Shown here: in pieces, positions 7,459-16,104 of the stretch
Layout of the letters: every line of letters begins with the position of its first letter
Position numbering within the stretch: position 1 is the stretch's first letter
NCBI RefSeq assembly: GCF_030316825.1
Contig: NZ_JASZYU010000001.1
Coordinates: 2,480,001 to 2,544,000, forward strand
Length of the DNA: 64,000 nucleotides
Reading direction: 5' to 3'
Source: Variovorax fucosicus
Lineage (GTDB): Bacteria; Pseudomonadota; Gammaproteobacteria; Burkholderiales; Burkholderiaceae_C
Program-made: the position numbers and the translations under genes
The notes under the pieces: model-generated
Told to the model about the DNA's origin: nothing
The model's input: only the letters and a program-made list of their open reading frames with translations
The model's database searches: none

Positions 7459-9351
7459 ATGGATCCCCGCCTGCTGAACCTGTACGAACAGGAGCTGCGC
7501 TATTTCCGCGAGAGCACCTCGGAGTTTGCGCGCGCCTTTCCGAAGATCGCGCACCGGCTCGGCATCGAAGGCCAGGAGGTCGCCGACCCGTATGTCGAAC
7601 GGCTGATCGAGGCCACCGCATTCCTGTCGGCTCGCGTCGGCCTCAAGCTCGATGCCGAGTTCCCGCGCTTCACCGGGCACCTGCTCGACATCGTCTACCC
7701 GAACTTCATGGCGCCGACGCCGGCCATGCTGGTGGTGCAGTGCGTGCCCGATACCGGCGATGCCAACCTCGCGCTCGGCCCCACGTTGCCGCGCGGCAGC
7801 GGCCTGCGCGCGCGCCAGGCGGTCGGGCAGAACACCCACTGCGAGTTCCGCACCGCGCGTGCGCTGCGGGTCTGGCCGATCGAGGTGCTGCGCGCGCAGT
7901 ACTTCAGCTATGCGCCCGACCTGCCGTTGAACCAGCACCCGCAGTCGCGCGAGATCCGCGGCGGGCTGCGCATTGCGCTGCGCGCCACCGCGGGGCTCAC
8001 CTTCGACCAGATTCCGATGGACGAGCTGCTGCTGCATTTCGGCGGCGCCGACGACGTGGCCTGGCAGCTCTGCGAATGCATGCTGGGCCAGCCGATCGGC
8101 GTCATGGTGCAGCCGCTGTCGCCCACCGGCGTGCTGGCGGGGTCGGTCAAGACCCTGCCGGCGAGCGCGATCCAGCCGGTCGGCTTCGAGGAAGACGAGG
8201 CGCTGCTGCCGGCCACGGCCACCGGCTTCTCGGGCCATCGCCTGGTGCAGGAATACTTTGCGTTTCCGCAGCGCTTCCAGTTCGCGCGCATCGAAGGCCT
8301 GCGCGCGGCGCTGGCCGGCATGGCGGTCGCCGAGGTCGAGATCGTCGTGCTGTTCTCGCGCGGCGATGCGGCGCTCGAAAAGCTGGTGAATGCCGACAGC
8401 GTTCAGCTCAACTGCGTGCCGGCCATCAACCTGTTCAGCAAGCGGATCGACCGGGTGCCGGTGAGCGAGGGCGTGAGCCAGTTCCACCTGGTGCCGGACC
8501 GCACCCGCCCGCAGGACTTCGAGATCCATACCGTGACCGAGGTGGTCGGCCATGGCGCACCCGCCGCCGGCGAGGCGGCGCAGGAGCAGCCGTTCCATCC
8601 CTTCTATGCGGCGTTCCACGGCAGCCGCCACAGTCACCCGGCCTACTTCACGACCACGCGCGAACCCCGCACGCTGTCGGTCAAGCAGCGCACCGAAGGC
8701 CATCGCAGCAGCCACATCGGCTCCGAGGTCTACATGCAGATCGTCGATCCGCAGCAAGCCCCCTATTCGGCCAGCCTGCGCCAGCTCGCCGTGACGGCGC
8801 TCTGCACCAACCGCGACCTGCCGCTGTTGATGCCGCTGGGCCGCGAGAACGACTTCGACTGCGTCGATTCCTTTCCGGTTCAGCGCGTGCGCATGGTGCG
8901 CGGGCCCTCGCGGCCGGTGTCGCCGGTGGTCAGCAACGGCCTGGGCTGGCGCGCGATCGACCACCTGGCGCTCAACTACCTCTCGCTGGCCGACAGCAAT
9001 GCGCGCGAGGGCGCCGCCGCGCTGCGCGAGATGCTGATGCTCTATGCGGTGCATGCCGACGAAGTGCGGCAGAGCCAGGTGCGGGGCCTTCTTTCGGTCA
9101 GCGCCAAACCGGTGGTGCGGCGGCTGCCGCTGGCCGGCCCGATCGCTTTCGGCCGCGGCCTCGAGATCACGCTCGAAGTGGACCGCAATGCCTTCCACGG
9201 CCACAGCGCCTTCCTGTTCGGCGCCGTGATGGCGCGCTACCTGGCGCGCCATGTGGAGGTCAACCACTTCGTCGAGACCGTGCTGAAGGTGGCCGGCAAG
9301 GGCGAGTCGATGCGCTGGAGGCCGCTGTGCGGGACACGCCCGATTCTGTAG
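7459..9351 (+). CDS. tssF: T6SS baseplate subunit TssF (VasA/ImpG)
   Basis: A 630-residue TssF, the largest baseplate wedge subunit. The hallmark start MDPRLLNLYEQELRYFRES is present, followed by FPKIAHRLG and VERLIEATAFLSARV, and later FARGREV-like elements. The C-terminal region contains GPIAFGRGLEITLEVD and FLFGAVMARYLARHVEVNHF, both typical. The length is close to the usual 590-630. It overlaps tssG by 25 bases, so the two are probably translated together in the known F2G stoichiometry. Confidence 0.95.
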   Translation: MDPRLLNLYEQELRYFRESTSEFARAFPKIAHRLGIEGQEVADPYVERLIEATAFLSARVGLKLDAEFPRFTGHLLDIVYPNFMAPTPAMLVVQCVPDTGDANLALGPTLPRGSGLRARQAVGQNTHCEFRTARALRVWPIEVLRAQYFSYAPDLPLNQHPQSREIRGGLRIALRATAGLTFDQIPMDELLLHFGGADDVAWQLCECMLGQPIGVMVQPLSPTGVLAGSVKTLPASAIQPVGFEEDEALLPATATGFSGHRLVQEYFAFPQRFQFARIEGLRAALAGMAVAEVEIVVLFSRGDAALEKLVNADSVQLNCVPAINLFSKRIDRVPVSEGVSQFHLVPDRTRPQDFEIHTVTEVVGHGAPAAGEAAQEQPFHPFYAAFHGSRHSHPAYFTTTREPRTLSVKQRTEGHRSSHIGSEVYMQIVDPQQAPYSASLRQLAVTALCTNRDLPLLMPLGRENDFDCVDSFPVQRVRMVRGPSRPVSPVVSNGLGWRAIDHLALNYLSLADSNAREGAAALREMLMLYAVHADEVRQSQVRGLLSVSAKPVVRRLPLAGPIAFGRGLEITLEVDRNAFHGHSAFLFGAVMARYLARHVEVNHFVETVLKVAGKGESMRWRPLCGTRPIL

Positions 9352-10412
9352 CCGCGCGCGTCGGCGCCAGCCTCGACGCATGGGCGCCGCGGGCCTGGGC
9401 CTATGACTACTTCGCCGTGATGCGCCGCCTCGAATCGATCGCCGCGTCGACGCCGCGCTGGGGCCGCGCGCTGCTGCCCAGCGCCGAGCCGGTGCGGGTG
9501 GGGCAGGAGCCATCGCTCTCGTTCGCGCCCGCGAGCTTCAGCCGCTTCGAGGCCGCCACCGCGGTTTCGCCGCCGCGGCTGCGCCAGCACTTCTTCAGCT
9601 ACATCGGGCCCAACGGCCCGTTGCCGGTGCACCTGAGCGACTTCATCCGCGAGCGCAGCCTGAACCACGGCGACCCGACCTGGCTCGCGTTCCTCGACAC
9701 CTTCCTGCACCGCTTTTCGCTGCACTTCTACCGGGCCTGGGCCGTCTCGCGCCCGGCCGTCGCGCTGGACCGGCCGGGCGAAGACGCGTTCCGCCTGCAG
9801 ATCGGCGCGCTGGTCGGAGTCGGCACTGCGGCGCGCAACGGGCGCGACGAGATCCACGACGATGCGCGCCTTCATTTCTCGGGCCACCTGGCGCGCCGCG
9901 TGCACAACGCCGAAAGCGTCGAGTCGGTGCTGTGCGGCTATTTCGGCGTGCCGGTGCGGCTGGAGCCCTGGGTCGGCCACTGGATGAAGGTGCCCGTCGA
10001 TGAGCTCACGCGGCTCGGGCGCGGCACCCGCTCGCGCGCGCTGGGCCTGGGGGCGATGCTGGGCCGGCAGGTGTGGGATCGGCAGCACCGCGTGCGGCTG
10101 CATCTCGGGCCGCTGTCGCTCGAACGCTATCACCTGTTCCTGCCGAACGGGTCGGCGCGGCCGGTGCTGCAGCGCTGGATGCAGCAACTGCTCGGCGACG
10201 AACTCGAATGGGACGCCGAGCTGATCCTCGAAACGCAGCAGGTGCCGCCGACGCGGCTCGGTCAGCACAAGGGCAACGCGCCGCGGCTGGGCTGGGTGTC
10301 ATGGCTCGGCGAGCGCTCGCGCCGCCGCGATGCGGCCGACGTGCGCGTCAGCAGCCAGCCGCATGGGGCGCACACGGCGCATACGGCACACACGGCGAAA
10401 GCGGTTCATTGA
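9327..10412 (+). CDS. tssG: T6SS baseplate subunit TssG (VasB/ImpH)
   Basis: A 361-residue TssG. The GTG at 9327 is taken as start because GGAGG (9317-9321) sits five bases before it and the product then begins just ahead of the conserved YDYFAVMRRLE block. Further family features are LSFAPASF, FFSYIGPNGPLPVHLSDFI and FLDTFLHRFSLHFYRAW. The C-terminus after WLGERS is a short tail with His/Thr/Ala repeats (GAHTAHTAHTAK), which is unusual but probably harmless. The upstream open frame inside tssF is a shadow. Confidence 0.93.
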   Translation: MRDTPDSVAARVGASLDAWAPRAWAYDYFAVMRRLESIAASTPRWGRALLPSAEPVRVGQEPSLSFAPASFSRFEAATAVSPPRLRQHFFSYIGPNGPLPVHLSDFIRERSLNHGDPTWLAFLDTFLHRFSLHFYRAWAVSRPAVALDRPGEDAFRLQIGALVGVGTAARNGRDEIHDDARLHFSGHLARRVHNAESVESVLCGYFGVPVRLEPWVGHWMKVPVDELTRLGRGTRSRALGLGAMLGRQVWDRQHRVRLHLGPLSLERYHLFLPNGSARPVLQRWMQQLLGDELEWDAELILETQQVPPTRLGQHKGNAPRLGWVSWLGERSRRRDAADVRVSSQPHGAHTAHTAHTAKAVH

Positions 10413-10461
10413 TTTCAATCCAGAGCGCCTTGAATCGTTCTAAGACCATACGGAGATCCTC

Positions 10462-13161
10462 ATGAGTGAAATCAGTCGCACCGCCCTGTTCGGCAAGCTC
10501 AATTCGCTGGCCTACAAGGCGATCGAGGGCGCCACGGTGTTCTGCAAGATGCGCGGCAATCCGTACGTGGAACTCGAACACTGGTTCGCCCAGCTGCTGC
10601 AGGCGCAGGACTCCGACCTGCACCGCGTGATCCAGCATTACGGCCTCGACATCTCGGCCATCGCCAAGGACATGACGGCCGCGCTCGACAAACTGCCGCG
10701 CGGCGCCACCGCCATCAGCGACTTCTCGCCGCACATCGAGAACGCGATCGAGCGGGCCTGGACCTATGCCACGCTGCAGTTCGGCGAGGCCCAGGTGCGC
10801 ACCGGCTACCTGCTGGTCGGCATGCTCAAGACGCAGAGCCTGCGCAACCCGCTGTTCGGCCTGTCGAAGCAGTTCGAGAAGGTCAAGGTCGAAGACCTGG
10901 CCGACAACTTCGCGAAGATCTGCGATGCCTCGCCCGAAGCGAAGATGCGCGCGCAGGACGGCACCGGCATGGGCTCGGGCGCGCCCGGCGAAGACAGCGG
11001 CGCGATGGCGCCGGCCGCCATGGGCAAGGGCGATGCGCTCAAGAAATTTGCTGTCGACCTCACGGAGAAGGCGAAGAAGGGGGAAATGGATCCGGTGACC
11101 GGGCGGGACGAGGAAATCCGCCAGATCGTCGACATCCTGATGCGGCGCCGCCAGAACAACCCGCTGTTGACGGGTGAGGCAGGCGTCGGCAAGACCGCGG
11201 TGGTGGAAGGCTTCGCGCAGCGCCTGGCGCGCGGCGATGTGCCGCCACAGCTGAAAGACGTGAAGCTGCTCACGCTCGACATTGGCTTGCTGCAGGCCGG
11301 CGCCAGCATGAAGGGCGAGTTCGAGCAGCGGCTGCGCCAGGTGATCGACGAGGTGCAGAGCTCGCCGACGCCGATCATTCTTTTCATCGACGAGATCCAC
11401 ACGCTGGTGGGTGCGGGTGGCGCGGCCGGCACCGGCGATGCGGCCAACCTGCTGAAGCCCGCGCTGGCACGCGGCAACCTGCGCACCATCGGCGCCACGA
11501 CCTGGGCCGAGTACAAGAAGTACATCGAGAAAGACCCGGCGCTGACGCGGCGCTTCCAGGTCGTGCAGGTGCCCGAGCCCGACGAAGTGAAAGCCATCCT
11601 GATGCTGCGCGGCGTGGCCAGCGTGCTCGAGAAGCACCACCGCGTGCAATTGCTCGACGAGGCGATCGAAGCGGCCGTCAAGCTGTCGCACCGCTACATC
11701 CCTGCGCGCCAGCTGCCCGACAAGGCGGTGAGCCTGCTGGATACGGCCTGCGCACGCGTCGCCGTGTCGCAGCATGCGACGCCGCCCGAGGTGGAAGACT
11801 GCATGCGCCGCATCGAAGGCCTCAAGGTCGAGCAGGAGATCATCGGCCGCGAGGAGGCGATCGGTATCGACGTCACCAAGCGCGCCGCGCAGGTGGCAGG
11901 GCTGTTGACCGAATCCGGTGCCGCACTGGAAAAGCTCAACGCGCGCTGGCAGGAAGAAAAGGGGCTGGTGGACCGGCTGCTCGAATTGCGCAGCAAATTG
12001 CGCGCGGGCAACAAGCCGGTGGACTCTTCACTCCCTCCCCCTCCGGGGGAGGGCGGGGGTGGGAGTGAAGACCGTGCGACGCTGCTGGCGGAACTGCACG
12101 AACTGCAAGCCAAGATCCACGCAGTGCAGGGCGAGTCGCCGCTGATCCTGCCCTCGGTCGACGAGCAGGCGGTTGCCTCCGTCGTCGCCGACTGGACCGG
12201 CATTCCGGTCGGCCGCATGGTGAAGAACGAGGTCGAAGCCGTGCTCAAGCTGGCCGACACGCTCAATCAGCGCGTGATCGGCCAGAAGCACGGCCTCGAG
12301 ATGATCGCGCGCCGCATCCAGACCTCGCGTGCGCGGCTCGACAACCCGGGCAAGCCGATCGGCGTGTTCATGCTCTGCGGCACCTCCGGCGTCGGCAAGA
12401 CCGAGACCGCGCTGGCGCTGGCCGAGGCGCTGTACGGCGGCGAGCAGAACATCATCACCATCAACATGAGCGAGTTCCAGGAGGCGCACACCGTCTCCAC
12501 GCTCAAGGGCGCGCCGCCCGGCTACGTGGGCTACGGCGAGGGCGGCATCCTGACCGAAGCGGTGCGGCGCCGGCCCTACTCAGTGGTGCTGCTCGACGAG
12601 GTCGAGAAGGCGCACCCGGACGTGCACGAGATCTTCTTCCAGGTGTTCGACAAGGGCTGGATGGAAGACGGCGAGGGCCGCATGATCGACTTCAAGAACA
12701 CGATCATCCTGCTCACCACCAACGCCGGCAGCGAGCTCGTCATGAGCATGTGCCGCGACCCCGAGTTGCTGCCCGATCCGGCCGCCTTGAGCGAAGCGCT
12801 GAAGGCGCCGCTCATGAAGGTGTTTCCGCCTGCGCTGTTGGGCCGCATCGTCACCATTCCTTACTACCCGCTGTCGCCCGAGATGATGGCGATGATCGTG
12901 CGCCTGCAGCTCGGCCGCATCCAGAAGCGCGTGGCGCAGAACCATGGCGTGCCGTTCGAATACACCGAGGCGGTCGTCAAGCAGGTGGTGGCGCGCTGCA
13001 ACGACGTGGAGTCGGGCGGCCGCGCGATCGACGCGATCCTCACCAACACGGTGCTGCCGACGATCTCGGTGGAATACCTGCAGCGGCTCGCCGCCGGCGG
13101 CGAGATCAAGCGCGTCGCGCTCGACGTGAAGGACGCCGACTTCACCTACGCCTTCGACTAA
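10462..13161 (+). CDS. clpV: T6SS sheath-disassembly AAA+ ATPase ClpV (TssH)
   Basis: An 899-residue Hsp100/ClpB-type ATPase that unfolds contracted TssBC sheath for reuse. The N-domain is at 1-160. The first AAA module has Walker A GEAGVGKT (about 237-245) and Walker B ILFIDEIH (about 307-314). The second has Walker A GTSGVGKT (about 640-647) and VVLLDEVEKAH (about 706-716). A linker region holds a Pro/Gly-rich stretch at residues 521-537 (SSLPPPPGEGGGGSED) that I do not expect in ClpV; the DNA there is a palindrome (see 12026-12070). ATG 10462 follows GGAG. The gene lies between tssG and vgrG. Confidence 0.95.
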   Translation: MSEISRTALFGKLNSLAYKAIEGATVFCKMRGNPYVELEHWFAQLLQAQDSDLHRVIQHYGLDISAIAKDMTAALDKLPRGATAISDFSPHIENAIERAWTYATLQFGEAQVRTGYLLVGMLKTQSLRNPLFGLSKQFEKVKVEDLADNFAKICDASPEAKMRAQDGTGMGSGAPGEDSGAMAPAAMGKGDALKKFAVDLTEKAKKGEMDPVTGRDEEIRQIVDILMRRRQNNPLLTGEAGVGKTAVVEGFAQRLARGDVPPQLKDVKLLTLDIGLLQAGASMKGEFEQRLRQVIDEVQSSPTPIILFIDEIHTLVGAGGAAGTGDAANLLKPALARGNLRTIGATTWAEYKKYIEKDPALTRRFQVVQVPEPDEVKAILMLRGVASVLEKHHRVQLLDEAIEAAVKLSHRYIPARQLPDKAVSLLDTACARVAVSQHATPPEVEDCMRRIEGLKVEQEIIGREEAIGIDVTKRAAQVAGLLTESGAALEKLNARWQEEKGLVDRLLELRSKLRAGNKPVDSSLPPPPGEGGGGSEDRATLLAELHELQAKIHAVQGESPLILPSVDEQAVASVVADWTGIPVGRMVKNEVEAVLKLADTLNQRVIGQKHGLEMIARRIQTSRARLDNPGKPIGVFMLCGTSGVGKTETALALAEALYGGEQNIITINMSEFQEAHTVSTLKGAPPGYVGYGEGGILTEAVRRRPYSVVLLDEVEKAHPDVHEIFFQVFDKGWMEDGEGRMIDFKNTIILLTTNAGSELVMSMCRDPELLPDPAALSEALKAPLMKVFPPALLGRIVTIPYYPLSPEMMAMIVRLQLGRIQKRVAQNHGVPFEYTEAVVKQVVARCNDVESGGRAIDAILTNTVLPTISVEYLQRLAAGGEIKRVALDVKDADFTYAFD
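12026..12070. repeat. REP-like palindrome inside clpV
   Basis: CTTCACTCCC (12026-12035) is perfectly complementary to GGGAGTGAAG (12061-12070), and after one mismatch the complementarity continues for five more C-G pairs. The interior is CCCTCCGGGGGAGGG-like. It is read in frame as a Pro-rich then Gly-rich peptide in the ClpV linker. The shape resembles extragenic palindromes common in high-GC beta-proteobacteria, but its position inside a gene is unusual. No second copy was noticed in this window. Confidence 0.65.
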
Positions 13162-13182
13162 CTGATCTGCGAGAACTGATAC

Positions 13183-16104
13183 ATGGCCGACCTCCAATTC
13201 CGCATCAAGAGCGACTCGCCCGTCGTCGACGACCTGATGTTCTGGACGGTGGTGGGCCACGAGGGGCTGTCGCGGCCGGCTGTGTACGAGCTGACGGTGC
13301 TTTCGAAAAACGGCGGCATCGACGGCAAGGACATCCTGGGCCGGGCCTTCGACGTGGTGGTCGAGTTCCCCGATGCCGACGGCGCCAAGCACGAGCGCCA
13401 TTGCCAGGGCCACGCGGTGCGCTTCATGCGCTCGGGCCAGGTCGGCCGCTTCCATGAGTACCGCATCACGCTGCGTTCCTGGCTCTGGCTGCTGACCAAG
13501 CGCGTCAATTCGCGCATCCTGCAGGAAAAGAAGGTGCTGGAGGTGCTGGACGCGGTGTTCGAGGACAGCCCGATCAAGCGCTTCAAGAAGCTCAAGTCCG
13601 ACGGCGTGATCGGCACGCACAACCCGCGCCGCTATTGCGTCCAGCACATGGAGAGCGACTACCAGTTCATTTCGCGGCTGCTCGAGGAAGAGGGCATCTA
13701 CTACTGGTTCGATGCGCACGATGCGCCCGGCACGATGTACCTGGCCGATGCGGCCGACGTGGCGCACGACAAGCTGCCCGTGACCGACACCCTGCGCTAC
13801 ATGGAGTACGGCGCCAGCGACGCACGCTTCAACGAGATCAGTCGCTGGGTCAGCGCACGCCAGTTCGACACCGGCAAGTACGACACGCGCGACAGCGACT
13901 TCAAGGCCATCGGCAAGAAGCTCGGCTCCAAGCGCGACACGTCCGACGACCACGAGCTGGCCGACTTCGAGGCCTTCGAGTTCCCGGGTGGCTACTTCAG
14001 CACCGACGACGCCGACAACACGGCCAAGGTGCGCGGCGAGGAACTGATCGCGCGGCGCGACCGGCACTGGGCCATCACGCGCTGGCCCGACGTGGCGGCC
14101 GGCAAGACTTTCAAGTTCGAGCGGGCGCCGGACGGCACCAGCAACGGCGATTACCTGATCGCGAGCTGCTACTTCGTGATCACGCACCCCGGCTACGAAG
14201 GCCTGGCCGAGAACGCCGGCAACGTGCAGCGGCTCGGGCGCGTATTGCGCGAGTTGATGACCGACGACGCGATCAACGAAGACACGTCCGCGATCGTGCG
14301 CGACCTGGCCACCGCCACGCCGGATCTGGCGCTGCCGCGTCGCGGCCAGAGCATCTTCCTGGTCACGGCATTGCCGGCCGACATGCCGTACCGCCCGCCG
14401 CGCACGACGCCGCGCGTCACCATGCCGGGGCCGCAGTCGGCGATCGTGGTGGGCCCCAAGGGCGACGAGCTGCATGTGGACAAGCATGGCCGCGTGAAGG
14501 TGCAGTTCCACTGGGACCGCTACGGCGAAAGCAACGAGAAGTCGACCTGCTGGGTGCGCGTGTCGCAGCCGATGGCGGGCAACACCTGGGGCGGCTACTT
14601 CATGCCGCGCATCGGGCAGGAGGTGATCGTCGACTTCCTGAACGGCGACCCGGACCGTCCCATCATCGTGGGCCGGGTCTACAACGACAAACAGCCGGTG
14701 CCCTACGACTCGCCCACGCAGAGCGGCTTCAAGACGCGCTCCACGCCCGGCGGCAACAGCAACAACTTCAACGAGATCATGTTCGAGGACAAGATCGGCG
14801 AGGAGCTCATCAACGTCCATGCCGAGCGCAACATGTCGCGCTCGGTCGAGGTCGACGACTCGACCAGCGTCGGCCACGACCAGAGCATCACGGTCGAGAA
14901 CGACCGCACCGTGCACACCATCGGCTTCGAGAAGCGCGAGGTCGACAAGGACCAGCGCAACATCGTCCATAAGAACCAGCACACCAACGTCACGCTGAAC
15001 CAGTACAACCACATCGGCCAGTACCAGGAGAACGTGGTCGGCATCAAGGGCCAGCTCAACCAGATCTCGGGCAAGGTCGACATGAACATCGGCCAGACGC
15101 TGACCACCAAGGTCACCGGCGCGATGACGCAGGTGTCGGCGTCGCTGGCCATCACCTCGGGCGCGATCGGCATCACGGCGGCGTCGGTGGCGGTGGGTGC
15201 GAAGGGCGACATCTCGATCACCGCGCAGGGCGGCCGCAAGGACATCTCGACCGGCGCGCACATGATCGCGTCGAATGCCGGCATCAAGGTGGTGGCGGCG
15301 GGCGACATCGACCTGATGTCCTATGCCAGCATCAATGCCACCTCGATGGGCTCCAACACCACTGTGATGGGGGCCAACTCCAGCGGGTACATCGGCTCGT
15401 CGAGCGAGGCCAACATGGGCATGGCGCGCAGCACCTTCATGGGGCTGCAGATGGACAACTTCCTCGGCGTGAGCATTGCCAACGCGCTCGCGATCCAGAT
15501 GGAGAACTGCGCCGCGCTGCAGATGCACAACGTGGCCGCGCTCGACCTCACCAACACGCCGGCCGACATCGAGTGCACCGCCGTCAAGATCATCCAGCCC
15601 GGTGCGGGCGCCGGCGGTGCGGGCGGCGCGGCGGTGGTCGGTGCGCTGGCCGGGCTGGCCGCGGGCGTGCTCGGCCTGGCCGATTCGGCCGCCACCATGA
15701 AGCAGTACGCCGACGCAGCCAAGGCCCTGCGTGAAACCGCGGCCGAGCTCGGTGCGCTGCCCGAGCTGCAGAGCAAGCTCAACAGCCTGGCCGACAGCGC
15801 CGACCGGCGCCAGCGCCAGCTCGGCACCGCCGTGGGCGCGGGCGTGGGCGCCGTCGTCGGCGGCGTGATCGCCGGCCCGGCGGGCGCCGCGGCCGGCGCG
15901 GCCGTGGGATCGCAACTGGGCGGCAACTACCTGCCAGGGGCCGCCAGCGGCGCCGCCGGAGCCATCGACGAGGGCACCAAGGGCGCTGGCGCGGCGGCCG
16001 ACAAGGCCTGGGATTCGGTCATGCCTTCGCCGCCCGCGACACCCGGCAAGGCCGGCGGGCCGACGGGCGGCAAGAACGGCGGCGGCAACCCGGCCGGCGG
16101 CTGA
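13183..16104 (+). CDS. vgrG: T6SS spike protein VgrG (TssI) with glycine-zipper C-terminus
   Basis: A 973-residue VgrG, the trimeric spike tip. The gp27-like part covers about residues 1-380 (start FRIKSDSPVVDDLMFWTVVGHEGLS). The gp5 OB-fold part has VGPKGDELHVDKHGRVKVQFHWDR and AGNTWGGYFMPRIGQEVIVDFLNGDPDRP. A beta-helix stem region follows from about 560. After residue 805 comes an extension not found in minimal VgrGs: a hydrophobic Gly/Ala segment (about 806-835), an amphipathic helix region, a second glycine-zipper (VGAGVGAVVGGVIAGPAGAA, about 885-905) and a Pro/Gly tail. The extension could anchor cargo or act on membranes; no enzymatic motif was recognised. It overlaps the next gene by one base. 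Confidence 0.95.
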   Translation: MADLQFRIKSDSPVVDDLMFWTVVGHEGLSRPAVYELTVLSKNGGIDGKDILGRAFDVVVEFPDADGAKHERHCQGHAVRFMRSGQVGRFHEYRITLRSWLWLLTKRVNSRILQEKKVLEVLDAVFEDSPIKRFKKLKSDGVIGTHNPRRYCVQHMESDYQFISRLLEEEGIYYWFDAHDAPGTMYLADAADVAHDKLPVTDTLRYMEYGASDARFNEISRWVSARQFDTGKYDTRDSDFKAIGKKLGSKRDTSDDHELADFEAFEFPGGYFSTDDADNTAKVRGEELIARRDRHWAITRWPDVAAGKTFKFERAPDGTSNGDYLIASCYFVITHPGYEGLAENAGNVQRLGRVLRELMTDDAINEDTSAIVRDLATATPDLALPRRGQSIFLVTALPADMPYRPPRTTPRVTMPGPQSAIVVGPKGDELHVDKHGRVKVQFHWDRYGESNEKSTCWVRVSQPMAGNTWGGYFMPRIGQEVIVDFLNGDPDRPIIVGRVYNDKQPVPYDSPTQSGFKTRSTPGGNSNNFNEIMFEDKIGEELINVHAERNMSRSVEVDDSTSVGHDQSITVENDRTVHTIGFEKREVDKDQRNIVHKNQHTNVTLNQYNHIGQYQENVVGIKGQLNQISGKVDMNIGQTLTTKVTGAMTQVSASLAITSGAIGITAASVAVGAKGDISITAQGGRKDISTGAHMIASNAGIKVVAAGDIDLMSYASINATSMGSNTTVMGANSSGYIGSSSEANMGMARSTFMGLQMDNFLGVSIANALAIQMENCAALQMHNVAALDLTNTPADIECTAVKIIQPGAGAGGAGGAAVVGALAGLAAGVLGLADSAATMKQYADAAKALRETAAELGALPELQSKLNSLADSADRRQRQLGTAVGAGVGAVVGGVIAGPAGAAAGAAVGSQLGGNYLPGAASGAAGAIDEGTKGAGAAADKAWDSVMPSPPATPGKAGGPTGGKNGGGNPAGG

